Source of the DNA: Sipunculus nudus
Taxonomy: Eukaryota; Annelida; Sipuncula; Golfingiida; Sipunculidae
Direction of reading: 5' to 3'
Assembly: GCA_026874595.1 (NCBI GenBank)
Contig: CM049319.1
Coordinates: forward strand, 5,236,601-5,300,600
Length of the DNA: 64,000 nt
Shown one piece after another: positions 52,712 to 64,000 of the stretch. The first letter of the stretch is position 1, and every line of letters starts with the position of its first letter. The translations under genes were made by a program, and so were the position numbers. Below the pieces are notes generated by a model. That model was not told where the DNA came from. It searched no databases and saw only the letters and a list, made by a program, of their open reading frames with translations.

Positions 52712-55096
52712 TTTTTAGCGAACCTGTGAGCTTTAGCGATGGTGCGTCGTCGTCCGTCTTGTGTCGTGCGTTGTGCGACGTGCGTCGTCTGTACGTTAAC
52801 CATAGCTATCTCAAAAACGGCAGGAGCTAGCATCACCAAATTTTTTGCAAATAATCAGTCATCCAAAAAACTATATCGGATTTTGTTTCTTTTTTTTCTA
52901 ACTTCATTTTCTTAGATTTTATAGGGAAAAAGCTAAAAAACCTTTAAAAATCTTCTTCTCTGAAACTGTCCAGCCAAATTGTCCAATATTTCACAGAAAT
53001 GATCCCTGGAACAACCTCTCTAAAGTTTGTTGGAATGGTTCCAGTTCGGAGATTTTTGGCCGAGTTACAGGAGGTTGAACTTAGTCATCTGTCCAAAAAA
53101 GCGCACTAAAATTAAAATCTCAGAAACGGTTAGAGCTATAATCATCAAATTTTAAACCAATGTTTGTCACATATGTCATATCTGATTTTGAGGTGTTGGT
53201 GGCGCCACCTACATTGATGTGTTTTTTACAAGCGAAAATGTAATTTAAACTCTTCTAGCTTATACACTGGTTTATGATGAAACTGTAAAGCTGATTGGTT
53301 TAAACTTTACAAGAATTATTCTAGGGAATTTCAAGGGAACGTTTACCCTATACCTGCTTGAATGTAATTAATTAAATTTATTATTAAATTTCTAACTGTT
53401 CTAAACTATTTACATACAAGTATTGGTTTCACTGAACAAGAAGAACATACTCAACTGGCCAATTATTCCGGAGGGTTTAATTTTCGCGATTATTTCCCAT
53501 TCGCGAATATCGCGAAATTAAAACCCTCACGAACAAAAGACAACCACAGTATATCTTTCAACTGTTTGAAAAAACTTGGTTTGCATTTTAATAGAATTGG
53601 GTTTATCATCAGGTCACATGTGAACTGCTGCTCCTTCATTTTTGGTTGACCTCTGACCTTTCCTCACTGCCAAGCGTCCTTTTGTGCGTCTGTTGCCACA
53701 CATAAACCCGCATATCTCAGGAACCTTTTGACCGATCAGGCTAAAAATTATGCACAAATATAGCCCTTTGATAGATTTATAACATACACTGAAAATGGTG
53801 GCGCCACTTGCAACAATTTTTGCACAGCGTCCATCTGTTCATCTGCCATGGGATAAAATCACTCATATCTCAGCAGTGGTTTGACATATAAGCCTGAAAT
53901 TTTGCAGGTTTATACATCCTGGACAGCTTTCTCGATTTTATGACAGGTGGCGCCACCTACATTCATGTTTACTCTGCAGACATCCAAGCTCATATCTCGG
54001 GAATCGTTAGATCGATTGGGCCAAAATTTTGCATGTGTATAAATCTCATATAGTTCTTCATCATAGGCAAAACTGGTGGTGCCACCTGCAACCATTAATG
54101 CACAGCACCCATCTGTTCTGCCTTGGGATAAAATCACTCATATCTCAGCAGTGGTTTGGCTTATCCACCTGAAATTTTGCAGGTTTATACATCCTGGAAA
54201 GCTTTCTCGATTTTATGATAGGTGGCGCCACCTACATTCATGTTTACTCTGCGGACATCCAAGCTCATATCTCAGGAACTGTTTGACCAATTGGGCCAAA
54301 ATTTTGTAAATGTTTAGATCTCACATAGCTCTTTATCATAGGGAAAACTGGTGGCGCCACATGCAACCATTTTTGCACAGCGTCCATCTGTTCATCTGCC
54401 TTGGGATGATATCACTCATATCTCAGCAGTGGTTTGGCTTATCCACGTGAAATTTTGCAGGTTTATACATCCTGGACAGCTTTCTCGATTTTATGACAGG
54501 CGGCGCCACCTACATTCATGTTTACTCTGCGGACGACCAAGCTCATATCTCGGGAACTGTTTGACCAATTAGGCCAAAATTTGGAAATGTTTAGATCTCA
54601 CATAGCTCTTCATCATAGGCAAAACTGGTGGCGCCACGTGCAACTATTTATGCACAGCATCCATCTATTCATCTGCCTTGGGATAATATCACATATCTCA
54701 GCAGTGGTTTGACTTATCCACCTGAAATTTTGCAGGTTTATACATCCTGGACAATTTTCTCGATTTTATGACAGGTTGCACAACCTACATTCACGTTTAC
54801 GCTGCAGACATCCATGCTAATATGCAACACACCTCACTCTATTCCTCTTGCAACTTAATCCATGCCTCACTTCACCCGTCCCACTCTGATTTCTGCGGAT
54901 ACACATAGTCGCTTGTCGACTACCCATATTCTAGTTTTAAAATGTCCTAGTCTGAAACTTGCAGGATCGAAATGTCCATTTTGCTGAAATCATAATGACT
55001 AAGGTAGATATGCAGGACATAAAAGGATCAATATTAAATTTTAAAAATAAACCTCCATTCAAACTTTGCACAGGTTCGCATTAGGCCTGTAGGCCT
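52712..55096 (+). mobile_element. Helentron-like element of family H4, host of a nested H1 copy
   Basis: The left GCGAACCTGTG (52718-52728) is inverted at the right as CACAGGTTCGC (55069-55079). That is followed by a hairpin AGGCC-TGTA-GGCCT (55083-55096) and TTGTTAAC. The layout (terminal word, subterminal inverse, 3' hairpin) parallels family H1, though the sequence differs. GGTGGCGCCACC occurs at about 53199-53210. An H1 copy (53608-54936) is inserted inside, which explains the length. No coding capacity. Confidence 0.62.
53608..54936 (+). mobile_element. Helentron-like family H1, third copy, 5'-truncated, nested
   Basis: Similarity to the 44032-45777 copy starts at AGGTCACATGTGAACT and ends with GCGGATACACATAGTCGCTTG and a TCTAGTT end (54930-54936). 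It holds about four 277-bp units, with GGTGGCGCCACC or variants at 53797, 53946, 54075, 54221, 54350, 54499 and 54627 and a decayed one at 54775. The left hairpin and CCGCCGCCG block are missing. Confidence 0.72.
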
Positions 55097-55148
55097 TGTT
55101 AACAATTATATGTTATAGCGCAAAAAGCGTCCCCCCACCCTAGTTCAA

Positions 55149-55252
55149 GAACTGGACTGTTCGGGGCCTATTTATAATCTGGTAGTATATTTGTGCCCCG
55201 ACGGGGCAACACAGACTATCAGATAATAAATAGGCCCCGAACAGTCCAGTTC
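55149..55252. repeat. 104-bp near-perfect palindrome
   Basis: The left arm 55149-55181 (GAACTGGACTGTTCGGGGCC...) and right arm 55220-55252 (...GGCCCCGAACAGTCCAGTTC) are exact or nearly exact complements. The middle (TGCCCCGACGGGGCA) is itself a stem. The whole could form a cruciform. Such foldbacks may be short TIR elements. No TSD was identified. Confidence 0.8.
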
Positions 55253-56360
55253 TGGACTACCCCCACCCCGCCCCGGTCTTCCAAGTTCCAGTTGTGCCAC
55301 GTCTCACGATCCTCTGACACTTCCGTTTGACATTGCAGCACAGGATCCAGGGAAGCTTAAGAGCCCGAATGATGATTGTATAACATATGAATTAAGGTGC
55401 TCATTCACCTACCTTTTAAAAAAGTTATGTGTTTTCTGGCTTCATTTGTGTATATATTTATGATCTAAGGGTAATTCTGGTTATGAAAAGTCCTTATAAG
55501 GCCTTCATGAAGGATGTATGAACATGTTTATGAACAACATGATTGTAAACAGAGCAATGTTGACAAACGGGAAAAACGTAACCGAAGTGGGAAAGTTACA
55601 TATAAATCCAGGTAGAAAGGTCACTTGTTGCAAAACGCCATTTGCAAAGTTCTGGCTTATCTGACTTGCCGCCAGATGCCATTGTTGAATTGTTTTATTT
55701 GGCGGGCCTCGACAAACATACACGTTGATATAAACAAAACATATTTCTTTTTTTTTGTTGGAGTAAGAAAAACTTATTTCTTTTTTTTTTGTGTGTGAAA
55801 ATGTATGTTGAGACTCCTAGATATTATGCTGAGATTTTAAGATCCTATCTCGAGATTTCGACATAAAAAAAAATTCTGTCCCCTGAATAAGCCACCGTAC
55901 AAACGAAAGGACCAAGAAACAATTCATATCCTAACATTGCAGTCTTACGTCAGCTGTTATTTGCTGCAAAGCTAACACGAGTTCCATGTATCAAAACAAA
56001 CAAAGGTCTTATGTTGGCTGGCGGGTTTCAAACTCGTATTTTTTATAAAAACGTAAATTTTGCAACCGGCCACAGGGTTCCAACAACCAACATTTCCTCG
56101 CTGGAGTACACATTCGCCCCTCGAGGCACAGTCGAAAGTATATACATACATATTTATATATAGGTATATAACCGTCATTTAAAGAAATTTATGCAAAAGG
56201 TGTTACACGGTTTGGTGAGAAATCATCCGACATCATCCAAGTTATATGCATCGTTAGTTATTTTGTTTGCTGGACTAACTGAGAATTGTGCTTTATTCTA
56301 AATAACATGAATATGATGTTTTTTGCTGAATACGGTTAGAAAACTAGTTGTCATGTGCGC
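55253..56360. other. Gene-free repeat-flanking DNA
   Basis: Contains T runs near 55745 and 55790. The open frames are short and unsupported. Nothing else is recognised. Confidence 0.4.
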
Positions 56361-56600
56361 GATGGTGGCGCTCGGTAAAAAGTCCCTAGCGCTCGGTAGT
56401 TCCAAGTATGTAAGAACACTGCCTGTTGTTAGAGCAGGGTAGCGATCGGTAAAAAGACCGAGCGCTCGGTAGCCCTACGCGGGTCAGAGCAATGCCTGGT
56501 GTGAATCCAGGGTAGCGCTCGGTAAAAAGTCCTACCGAGCGCTAGCGCTCGGTAGCGCTCGGTACGCTCGGTAGCGCTCGGTAAAAAGACCGACCGGCGC
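56361..56600. repeat. 72-bp tandem repeat with GCGCTCGGTA words
   Basis: Three units start with GGT(A/G)GCG(C/A)TCGGTAAAAAG at about 56365, 56438 and 56511. The third is extended by short AGCGCTCGGT runs. GCTCGGTA or GATCGGTA occurs about nine times, and both orientations (ACCGAGCGCT) are present. The segment is GC-rich amid AT-rich DNA. Confidence 0.75.
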
Positions 56601-56862
56601 ACAGCCTATTCTATATGAACTTCGAATCAATGTCTTTCACAGCTTATATGTCTCCTGGATTCATCCAGCACTAGGCAACTGAATATGTCTCAACACAACG
56701 ATATTCAGAACCTCTAACAGTTCGCGTGTAAATAATGTCCTCGGCCTGTTATTGGAGGCGCGCACAACAGATACAAAATTGCCGGATTACCAGTCCATTG
56801 ACAATTGCGATATCCACTGAAGTCTGTTACAGAGGTATCAGCGTGGCCCGACTCAGACACTG

Positions 56863-57404
56863 GTAGACTGGTACCCTGCTCTATTATGGCCCTCAGCCAA
56901 GCATAGAGACAGGCGTACAACGCCATCTTTAGTGCTCCCAGTTGCAACTCCTGACTTACCTGTAGACTGGTTCCAACTCCAGTATGCACGCTCATACCGG
57001 TTGTCATGGACGTTCACGCGATCCTTGTTGATTATCCGTGTAAATTTCCTATGAAATAACTTTATTTAGTTATTCCTAGTTTTCAAATATTAAAGAATGA
57101 GTTGTTACACAAAAAGTGAATGATGGATGTATAGATAATACGATATACTGAATCTTTTATATTCCTCTGTGCGTAGCAGTGATTTATTATTAATATATAT
57201 TAATCTGATCATAAATGTCACACGTAACGTACAACCAACTTTTGGTAACTTCTCTGAGCAAACGAAATTCTTATTTTTTTTTTCATATATCATACATACT
57301 GGAGTTGGAACCAGTCTGCCGGGAGGTCATAAGATGGTGTTGTACGCCCGTCTCTATGATTGGCCTAAAGCAGCGGTGCAATAATAGAGTTGGGTACCAG
57401 TCTA
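56863..57404. mobile_element. MITE-like element with long TIRs, copy 2
   Basis: The left arm starts TAGACTGGTACCCTGCTCTA and contains CTGGTTCCAACTCCAGTATG. The right arm carries CATACTGGAGTTGGAACCAG and ends GGGTACCAGTCTA. TA at both ends could be part of the target. It is an inverted relative of the 8091-8590 copy and about 40 bp longer. No transposase. Confidence 0.62.
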
Positions 57405-57699
57405 ATACACTGGCTATTTACGCCTACAGACATCGTCTGTCAGCGGTCTTGACTCTAGACTGCAGACAATCGTAAGACTACACCGAACTGGCGTGCTGAA
57501 CAAGCAATTGTAGCGATTTTCTTCTCACCCACTGCATATATTGCTGACGTCACAAGTCCTGACTGTCTTTTGGCCAATCATTTCACTCTATTATGCCAAC
57601 TGTCACTAATTACATGAATTTATAAACGGACACCTCTAGAGATCAAACCCTGAGAAAAAGCAAACCAAGCAGGTGTTCACCCTTTCATTGAAGTTTATA

Positions 57700-57870
57700 T
57701 TAAACAACGTCACTAATAGAGACCGTCTTGACAGAGACGGCTCCCGCGGAATTAAACTGTAATGGAATTAACATCAAACGAGGCACCTGTGCTCTACAGT
57801 TCTCACGCTAACATCTAGCTAAACACGATACTCCATATTAATGTACAATAAATTATAAAAAAACAAGTCA
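57700..57870 (-). repeat. Dispersed repeat, copy 2 of an inverted pair
   Basis: The reverse complement matches 39130-39330 in blocks, including ATTAATATGGAGTATCGTGTTTAG and GTGCCTCGTTTGATGTTAATT. It lies just beyond the candidate exon at 57984-58171. Confidence 0.5.
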
Positions 57871-57983
57871 TATCATAACTAAGTCACGGTCCTCTGGTGA
57901 CATACACACATGGTAGTCGGGCGACACTTTTTTATATGTTTATACAGATGCAGGTTTTAGAATGGGCGAAGCGCTCGTCTTAC

Positions 57984-58171
57984 CGCTTCGAGTGATTCAT
58001 GATCTTTCATGGCTACCAGGAGGTGCATGAAGACGCCATAACTTGTGATTGTAGCGTTCAGGACGATACAATAGATCAAATCATAGAAGTGGTGCGTAAA
58101 TACGACCAGAGCGCTCAGAAAGCAAAACAGAAGCAGACGGTGAAGATTTGTATAAAATATACTATTATAAA
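57984..58171 (-). CDS. Candidate exon of an unidentified membrane protein
   Basis: A 188-nt minus-strand stretch lies between a TTTACCAG acceptor and a consensus donor GAAGCG|GTAAGA. It holds 62 whole codons with two hydrophobic segments (LLLFCFLSALVVF and LIYCIVLNATITSYGVFMHLL) and then KDHESLEA. The hydrophobic pattern and good donor suggest a real exon of a multi-pass protein. I do not recognise the family and see no convincing neighbouring exon. The longer open frame (57957-58355) runs through the splice sites on both sides and could be chance. Confidence 0.35.
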
Positions 58172-60579
58172 CTGGTAAACCCGCAACTGGGCTTTTATCG
58201 GGTTTAGAGGATGTATTAAATGAGATGAGGAATGTAAGCTTATTTTTTTTAATTCTAAAAGTTAAAATATAGATATCCAGTGGGATACTGTTCCGATAAG
58301 ATGTGTAATTATTTTTAAATTTATTTTGTGGCGCTGTGCTCCGTGCTCGTGGCAAGAAATTTCTTCATCGGTATGATTACCTTGAAGACCTGATGAGTGA
58401 TGATGCTAACATTTTCGAACCGGAATGGGACGCGGGGGCATTCAGGTTTTAGAGGATCTTGGACTGGTTACATATATTATTATTGTTAGACGTATAAAGG
58501 TTAGATTGATGTAAGGAAGATATGAAAGAAGAATTAAATTTAAGTTTTAAGGCAAGGATGCTGTTTCTAAAGAAAGAAACGCATACGTCATTAGTCGGAG
58601 AACGGAGTCCAAGATGTCCGGACCCCCCCCCCCCCCCTTTTCAACCGTCGTAACCTTTTAAAGGGTTTCCTATCAATTTGTGTGTTCTGGACTCCCTTTT
58701 TCCGGACCATGGGACCCTCTTTTAGGTTTTGTAGGGAATAAATATATTTAAGGTGGGGAAACAACTCAATGTAAGGAAAATTTTGTTTTGTAGAGGCTGT
58801 AAATGATCTATTTTAAGCGGAAAATCACAATGTAAGAAAACGGAGTTCAACAGATGAAATCTGAGTGAAAGACCCGCATGGTGGAGCCCTTTATCCCCTT
58901 ATAATTGGCCGGGTAATGTCCTTGTTGACTATATGTCACATTCTTGACACAGACGGAATTTCAATATGAATGTAAAGGATAAACCTCCTTCCAGCATCCA
59001 TTCACTCTTGTAGCACGCTTTTACGCCGAAAAGCTGAGGAATGTAAAAAAAAGTAAATGGAGCAGAGTAGTATAGAGTATGCATCGACGTATCCATAGCA
59101 AATATAACGAACAAAAGGTATTTGTCCGTGAAAAATTTGGATTTGTATTTATATTGGATTTGTATTGAGTTGTATTGATAAACCCGTGCATGGATCTGTT
59201 TTGCGGTGTTAGGCTATACTCGTGATGCCGTATTGTAAATATAAACAGAAACTTATATGCACGTACTTCCTTGGATAGTTTACGTGATACAACTGTTTCC
59301 AGAATTAATGAAGATGTAAATGCAAGGTGATAGTGCAGCGACACTTGTGGTCATTTTAACATTATTTCAAATGAATTACTTGGTTGAACTGAGGGAATAA
59401 CCTTCATTGCAATCTGACATAAGAAATGAGTGACCTTTTTTTTATATTGACTGAACATGCACGTGGGTCAGTGACTGGGTCAGCTGTCAGACCAAACATG
59501 CTTAAATCCGTCACTGACAGCAAAGGTTATTCATATGCACAATAGTCCTTAATTCTGCGCTGGAGGCAGGCATCTCTGGTCTGTGCCGAGGGCAATTCGG
59601 CTGTTTTCGGTGGTAACCACCACGATATTTAAAACCTCACACAAAACATCTCTCAAAATGATGTGTTCTTTAAAAATAATTTATTCTCATATCGGCGAGA
59701 ACACTATATATACGAGAACAATAACCTTTAAAATGAGCTGGGCATGTTAGTCTTTGGTACATATTTCATTCAACATTTCCTAACATTTATTATCAATCTT
59801 ATCTTTCAGTCTTGAAAAACACAATTTTTCTTACACTATTTGAACAACGAAACATTTACTGTTCTGGCCAGCTTTTTTGTTCTTAATTCCAGTAATGGTG
59901 CTGTGAGTGGAAACATTTCTAGCGACTTGTGTCAGCATTTAAAAAAAGACTTATTTTGTTTTTCAAGTTCCGGTTGAATATAACTAAATATGTATGTATA
60001 AAGACATGTATTTGTGTTAATAGAAATCCTTACGCGGATTCGCATCTGTAATTTTTTTTTATTTTATCTATTTTTTTTTTTTGGTTAACAAGTTATCGTC
60101 AAGTAATACTTGAGTCTTCTAGTTTGCAAATTGCATTTTGTATATAATGTTGTGTCCATGGTTTCAAGGTGATCAACGTTTCAGACAATCTGGAGCATTT
60201 TAGTGTTAATGATGTGATGTGAGACTTAAAACACTCTGAAGGGCTATTATTTAAATTAAAATCATCGCCTGTGCAGTTATTGCTTTTTACTTTGTGAAGG
60301 AATATGTAATGGCTTCTGCAGAAATGAGGTGAAAGGCAGTTCTCGCTAATTTAAAAAAGCAAGTGACATCAATGCTTCCTCCAGTTAGCAGTGAAATACT
60401 CCCATTATATCGTATATGTAACATATAAAGTTAGGTAGCTGCTGAACATGGCCGTAATGGGAGACTTAAATACACTTTAAAGAGCAATTATTCAAAATTA
60501 TCTTTTGAGCACTTCTTTTATGCTTTATTAGGGCAGAATATCATAAAGTCAGACTATCTTTATATGGTACAATATATAT

Positions 60580-60638
<59 letters not shown>

Positions 60639-62221
60639 TACAGGTGACATATCTGTATGCTTAAATATTTTTAGTTAATATATCGCAGTTCTTAGCTCTT
60701 GATACCAGTGTTGGCACTGCATGGAGAAGGAAAGCAGACTAATGGTACTTAGTATTAAGTATGCATGCAGGGCTGGATATCGCCTTCAAACTTCGTATTG
60801 CAATATATTGCGACATGTATTTGCGTATTTCGGTACGTATCGCGATTTTTTTATTGTATTAAATTTTAAGGAAATGAGTGTTTTATATATATATATCTTG
60901 ATTTTATCAGCGTTAATCATCCTTTATCATGTTAAATATAGTGAGACAATAAAAGTTTATGAAGATCAGTTTATTTCAAACACGAGAAAAGACAATATAG
61001 TTACTAATATATTTAGTAAGTCCTTACATGTCATTGACATTACTAAAAATCAAAGTATGTTCTTCGGTTCTAACATGTTGAATTACTTGTCAATAACTAT
61101 TGAATAACTTGTTTAAAAACTTGAGAATTCTGGACTGTGGTTTAGCACAGGCAGAGCGGTACAGATGCCGGTTCTATCACCTGACCGTGATACAGTTATC
61201 ATAACATGCGAGGAGAGATATTAATGAATGACTAGTCATTATGACCGTGATCAGCACTTCTTTATTTTTGATGTGTTGAAAAATTCTCGTATACCAATAA
61301 GTCACCGAGCAGATGTTTCCGTAGATTGACCTTTGATTTATGCTATATCGGGCCAACGTGACATTTCCTATTAAACGTCTAAAGACTGCTTTCATTTTAA
61401 GCCAGTCATTAATCCCAACCCGTTTAGATATCTAAATGTGTAACAGAAGCATAATTTTTCTTTTAAAATAAGTTTTTGGCGCGTTTTACAAAATTTCGAA
61501 AAATATGGGTACAATGTATTTGAAAACTGTATCGCCAAACCGCGATATGCAAATCACCGTTTTCGTGATATACCGATATATTAATAATAGGTCACATTTC
61601 ATAAGGTGGGCAATTTTCACAAAAGTCGGATTTTCTGACAAAAGCTCATGCTGATACCTCTGTGAAATGTTTTAGTGCATGTTCTATAAACATCAACAAA
61701 AGGCCAAAACAGACCCCTTCATGTGCGCTATGTGCAGGAAAAAAAGGACGAGGCCCGAAATTTACATTTATAATATAGATGTAATTTCTGAATATATCCT
61801 GTGACATGATGATTAGTTTTAAACGTATATAAAACTTAATCAGTACACAAATGCTGCAGTAACCACTACCACTTTTTTTTGTTGAACCTGCAGGTATTAA
61901 TCATGATTTAAAGCCACTCTAATTCATAAAAAAAGCTACTATACCCAGAAAGCCCTACAAGTTAATGTTGTCCAATTTCATTTTCGAAAGTTATATGAAT
62001 TTTGCAAAGTTGTGCTAGAGGGCTCAGACGTAATTATATGGTTTAGAATTGTTCATTATACAATGCTCATACGTTGTTTTTTTTCAGCTAAAGTAAATAT
62101 TAAATACTTTTGCTCATTGCTGGTTTTACACCATCTGTCTCAATTTCGGTGAATGCTTTGAAACGCAACCATTTTTTGATAAAATTAAGAGAGGTTTGCT
62201 GTTACTTTGCCCAAACTTAGA
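58172..62221. other. Gene-poor AT-rich DNA
   Basis: No gene is recognised. It contains a C run at 58623-58637, TA microsatellite at 60570-60633, and GATAT/CGATAT-rich segments near 60775 and 61540. The 128-codon frame at 60721-61107 is low-complexity and hydrophobic with no family resemblance. Confidence 0.4.
60570..60633. repeat. (TA)n microsatellite
   Basis: About 64 bases of TA with a single TAAATA interruption near 60591. Confidence 0.92.
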
Positions 62222-62420
62222 GGCCTGGACAGCTGAGTGGTAAAACGCTTGGCTCTCTCCGCTGGCGACCCGAGTTCGATCTGCGGCGTGGCTATGAAAA
62301 TGGGTTGTAGTTGCCCGTCCAAGGCCGGTGGTTTTCTCCGATAACTCCGTTTCCTCCACCCCTGCAGACTATCGAACGCCATCACCGGAGCCATGGAGAG
62401 TGCCGCGACTAGTTATAATA
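62222..62420 (+). mobile_element. tRNA-derived SINE
   Basis: It starts GGCCTGGACAGCTGAGTGG, a tRNA-like 5' end with an A-box AGCTGAGTGG (about 62231-62240). A B-box GAGTTCGATC (about 62272-62281) follows, 32 bp further on. The body has TTTTCTCCG and TTTCCTCC words typical of conserved SINE cores, and the tail runs into ATAATAATTATT. SINEs of this kind borrow LINE machinery. The copy is not intact enough to say whether it is active. The frames at 62126-62394 (minus) run across it and are shadows. Confidence 0.75.
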
Positions 62421-63829
62421 ATTATTTGTACAATCCATGTAAAATAAATAAGTTTATATTTATATTTTAACTTTTCCGCTATAGTCAAATAATTATCTCT
62501 TTTGAAGTCCATCACACAAGTTCTTATAAATTAAGCTTTTATTTGGTATATCATAAGCCCCTCTACCTGTCATGCAAGTGTAAAAACCAGGCTCCTAATT
62601 AGGTGAATGAAATGTAACACCATGTGTGTCTGAGATAACTACGTTTAAATCAGCATGTTACTGGATTGAGGAATCAAACTCCATTGACTCTTCATTTACT
62701 AGGGCAGCTACCATTATAAAGAGTGGCAGTGAATCTAGGATAGAGCTGTGGAGGAAAAACAAGGGCCCAAAGACCCAATGCACAACTGTAACATTTGCAT
62801 TAACAAAATCTGAAGAGGCTTACCTTTTTTTGTGCCATAGACACGAATTAATCAATATTGACCCATAAACACACCATTTTTCAGAAAAATCCATAAAGCC
62901 ATTCATTTGTATGAATTAAATCAGAATGTGACATCAGAAGTTCAAGGATTCTTACAAAAAGGTTATGAGCTCTTTGTTAAAGGGCTTGGTCCTATGACTT
63001 ATTTCTTGTTTTAGGTTTCATCCGACACAAAACTTATTTCAAATGTGTAATCATGACGAAAAGGGACTTAGTTTTATTAAGGATCAAATGTTATCATTTG
63101 GTAATATTTTGATCAATGAAATCTGGGTCAATTTACAGGTTAAACAAAGAGACATTAGTACACCATGATTTCCTTCAGAATATAGTAGTGCCACTTTACC
63201 CTGAAAGGTCAGACTTCATTTAGGACATTTCTGACCATCAATATGTATTAACTGTACTTTTGTAATTATATTTTTTAAGGTGAGACCTTGTTTTATATAG
63301 GCAGAATTTGTTTACTCCATAGTCATAATATGAATGATTCCATGCTTTAATCGCTTTCGATTATTGTTGTTTAACGACAACTTGTATCCACAAACTATAA
63401 CTCTCATATCTATGAACATTTCAATGTGACCCGACAAAAATTAAGAGGTAATGACATTGATGTTGTTTGTAAAAAAAATTCCAGAAATGGTAGTTTTGAA
63501 CTATGTCACACTTTTTTGACGACCTTGTGAAATGTTATCAATATCGCGCAGCCCTAACATTAAAGTTAGAGATGGTCATACATTCAGTAATCATTGGGCA
63601 GGAAAAAAAATCACTAAAAATGTTTAGAAAAATATTTAATTCGACTGAAAGTTTTTCCTGAAAATTATTGTTTTATTTAAAACCAATATAATCGATTTCT
63701 TGATTGGTAAAAAAGCTGCATAATGCTCATTGGTATTTTTTAATGTATTCAAGGGTCTTATTCAAAGAGTTACCTATACCATATCCTGGAAGGCGTCAGC
63801 TGCTTGCATGGTTAATTGTCTTGGCTAAG

Positions 63830-63889
<60 letters not shown>

Positions 63890-64000
63890 TGACCTTTCAC
63901 TCATATGAACTTATTTGGCGTATTTATTTACATTGAAAAATTAGTGAAACATTCATCCGAACTGAATTATTTTATCAATCGTTATAATAAACAACGTAAA
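62421..64000. other. Gene-free AT-rich end of the window
   Basis: No exon is recognised. Two short open frames (62626-62868, and 63704-63892, which runs into the TA repeat) have no support. A TA microsatellite lies at 63832-63885. Confidence 0.4.
63832..63885. repeat. (TA)n microsatellite
   Basis: About 54 bases of perfect TA repeat. Confidence 0.95.

Noticed and set aside
58330..58452. Short plus frame ending YLEDLMSDDANIFEPEWDAGAFRF
   Set aside because: The wording looks protein-like and ends in a stop, but there is no credible splice acceptor or start and it overlaps the candidate minus exon's read-through. Too weak to list.
60721..61107. 128-codon plus frame with hydrophobic stretches
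   Set aside because: It lies in AT-rich, low-complexity DNA beside a TA microsatellite, with no known family and no splice context.
60766..63560. CAGGGCTG near 60768 and CGCAGCCCTA near 63549 as possible hAT-like ends
   Set aside because: Only about 8-10 bases match, no 8-bp duplication is seen and no transposase lies between.

Overview
The window is AT-rich, intron-rich eukaryotic nuclear DNA. It carries parts of three protein-coding genes and a dense mix of transposable elements and tandem repeats. The animal is most likely a lophotrochozoan, and probably a bivalve mollusc. That inference rests on metazoan genes with small phase-matched exons (YIPF3, FANCB), a Tx1/L1-type LINE, and tandem-repeat-bearing elements with a terminal hairpin of the kind known from bivalves (the pearl and HINE groups). 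There are no bacterial-type operons, no tRNA or rRNA genes and no CRISPR array.

Layout. (1) 1-4546, plus strand: the last two exons of an SR-family splicing factor (arginine/serine-rich tail). Its RNA-binding domains lie outside the window. (2) 4547-14458: the convergent gap between that gene and the next, with two TIR-bearing MITE-like elements (8091-8590 and 12080-12506). (3) 14459-29912, minus strand: a complete ten-exon YIPF3 gene of 345 codons. All splice phases match and the length is close to the roughly 350 residues of the human protein. Its introns hold a Helentron-like element (16456-17060), a 340-bp satellite-like array (18590-20835), a minisatellite that has copied the YIPF3 3' splice site (23222-23555) and a 144-bp array (24240-25295). 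(4) 29913-33257: intergenic DNA with TA and ATATT microsatellites. (5) 33258-38414, minus strand: a broken L1/Tx1-clade LINE with ORF1 and ORF2. (6) 38415-40737: old repeat fragments. (7) 40738-42139: a DNA transposon with about 160-bp TIRs and a 9-bp target duplication (Mutator-like), 158 bp before the next start codon. (8) 42298-52175, plus strand: a complete seven-exon FANCB gene of 875 codons. Intron 2 holds the largest Helentron-like copy (44032-45777). (9) 52435-55096: nested repeat elements. (10) 55097-64000: a 104-bp palindrome, a 72-bp GCGCTCGGTA repeat, a second copy of the 8-kb MITE, one candidate membrane-protein exon (57984-58171, minus), a tRNA-derived SINE (62222-62420) and microsatellites.

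The genes are not functionally linked: one is a splicing regulator, one a Golgi membrane protein and one a DNA-crosslink-repair subunit. The most unusual feature is the repeat landscape. Several unrelated elements each carry internal tandem arrays, and three of them share the 12-bp self-complementary motif GGTGGCGCCACC. Two families end in a subterminal inverted repeat followed by a hairpin, which is the Helentron/HINE end structure. All family calls come from reading the sequence and recalled homology. No database search was run.
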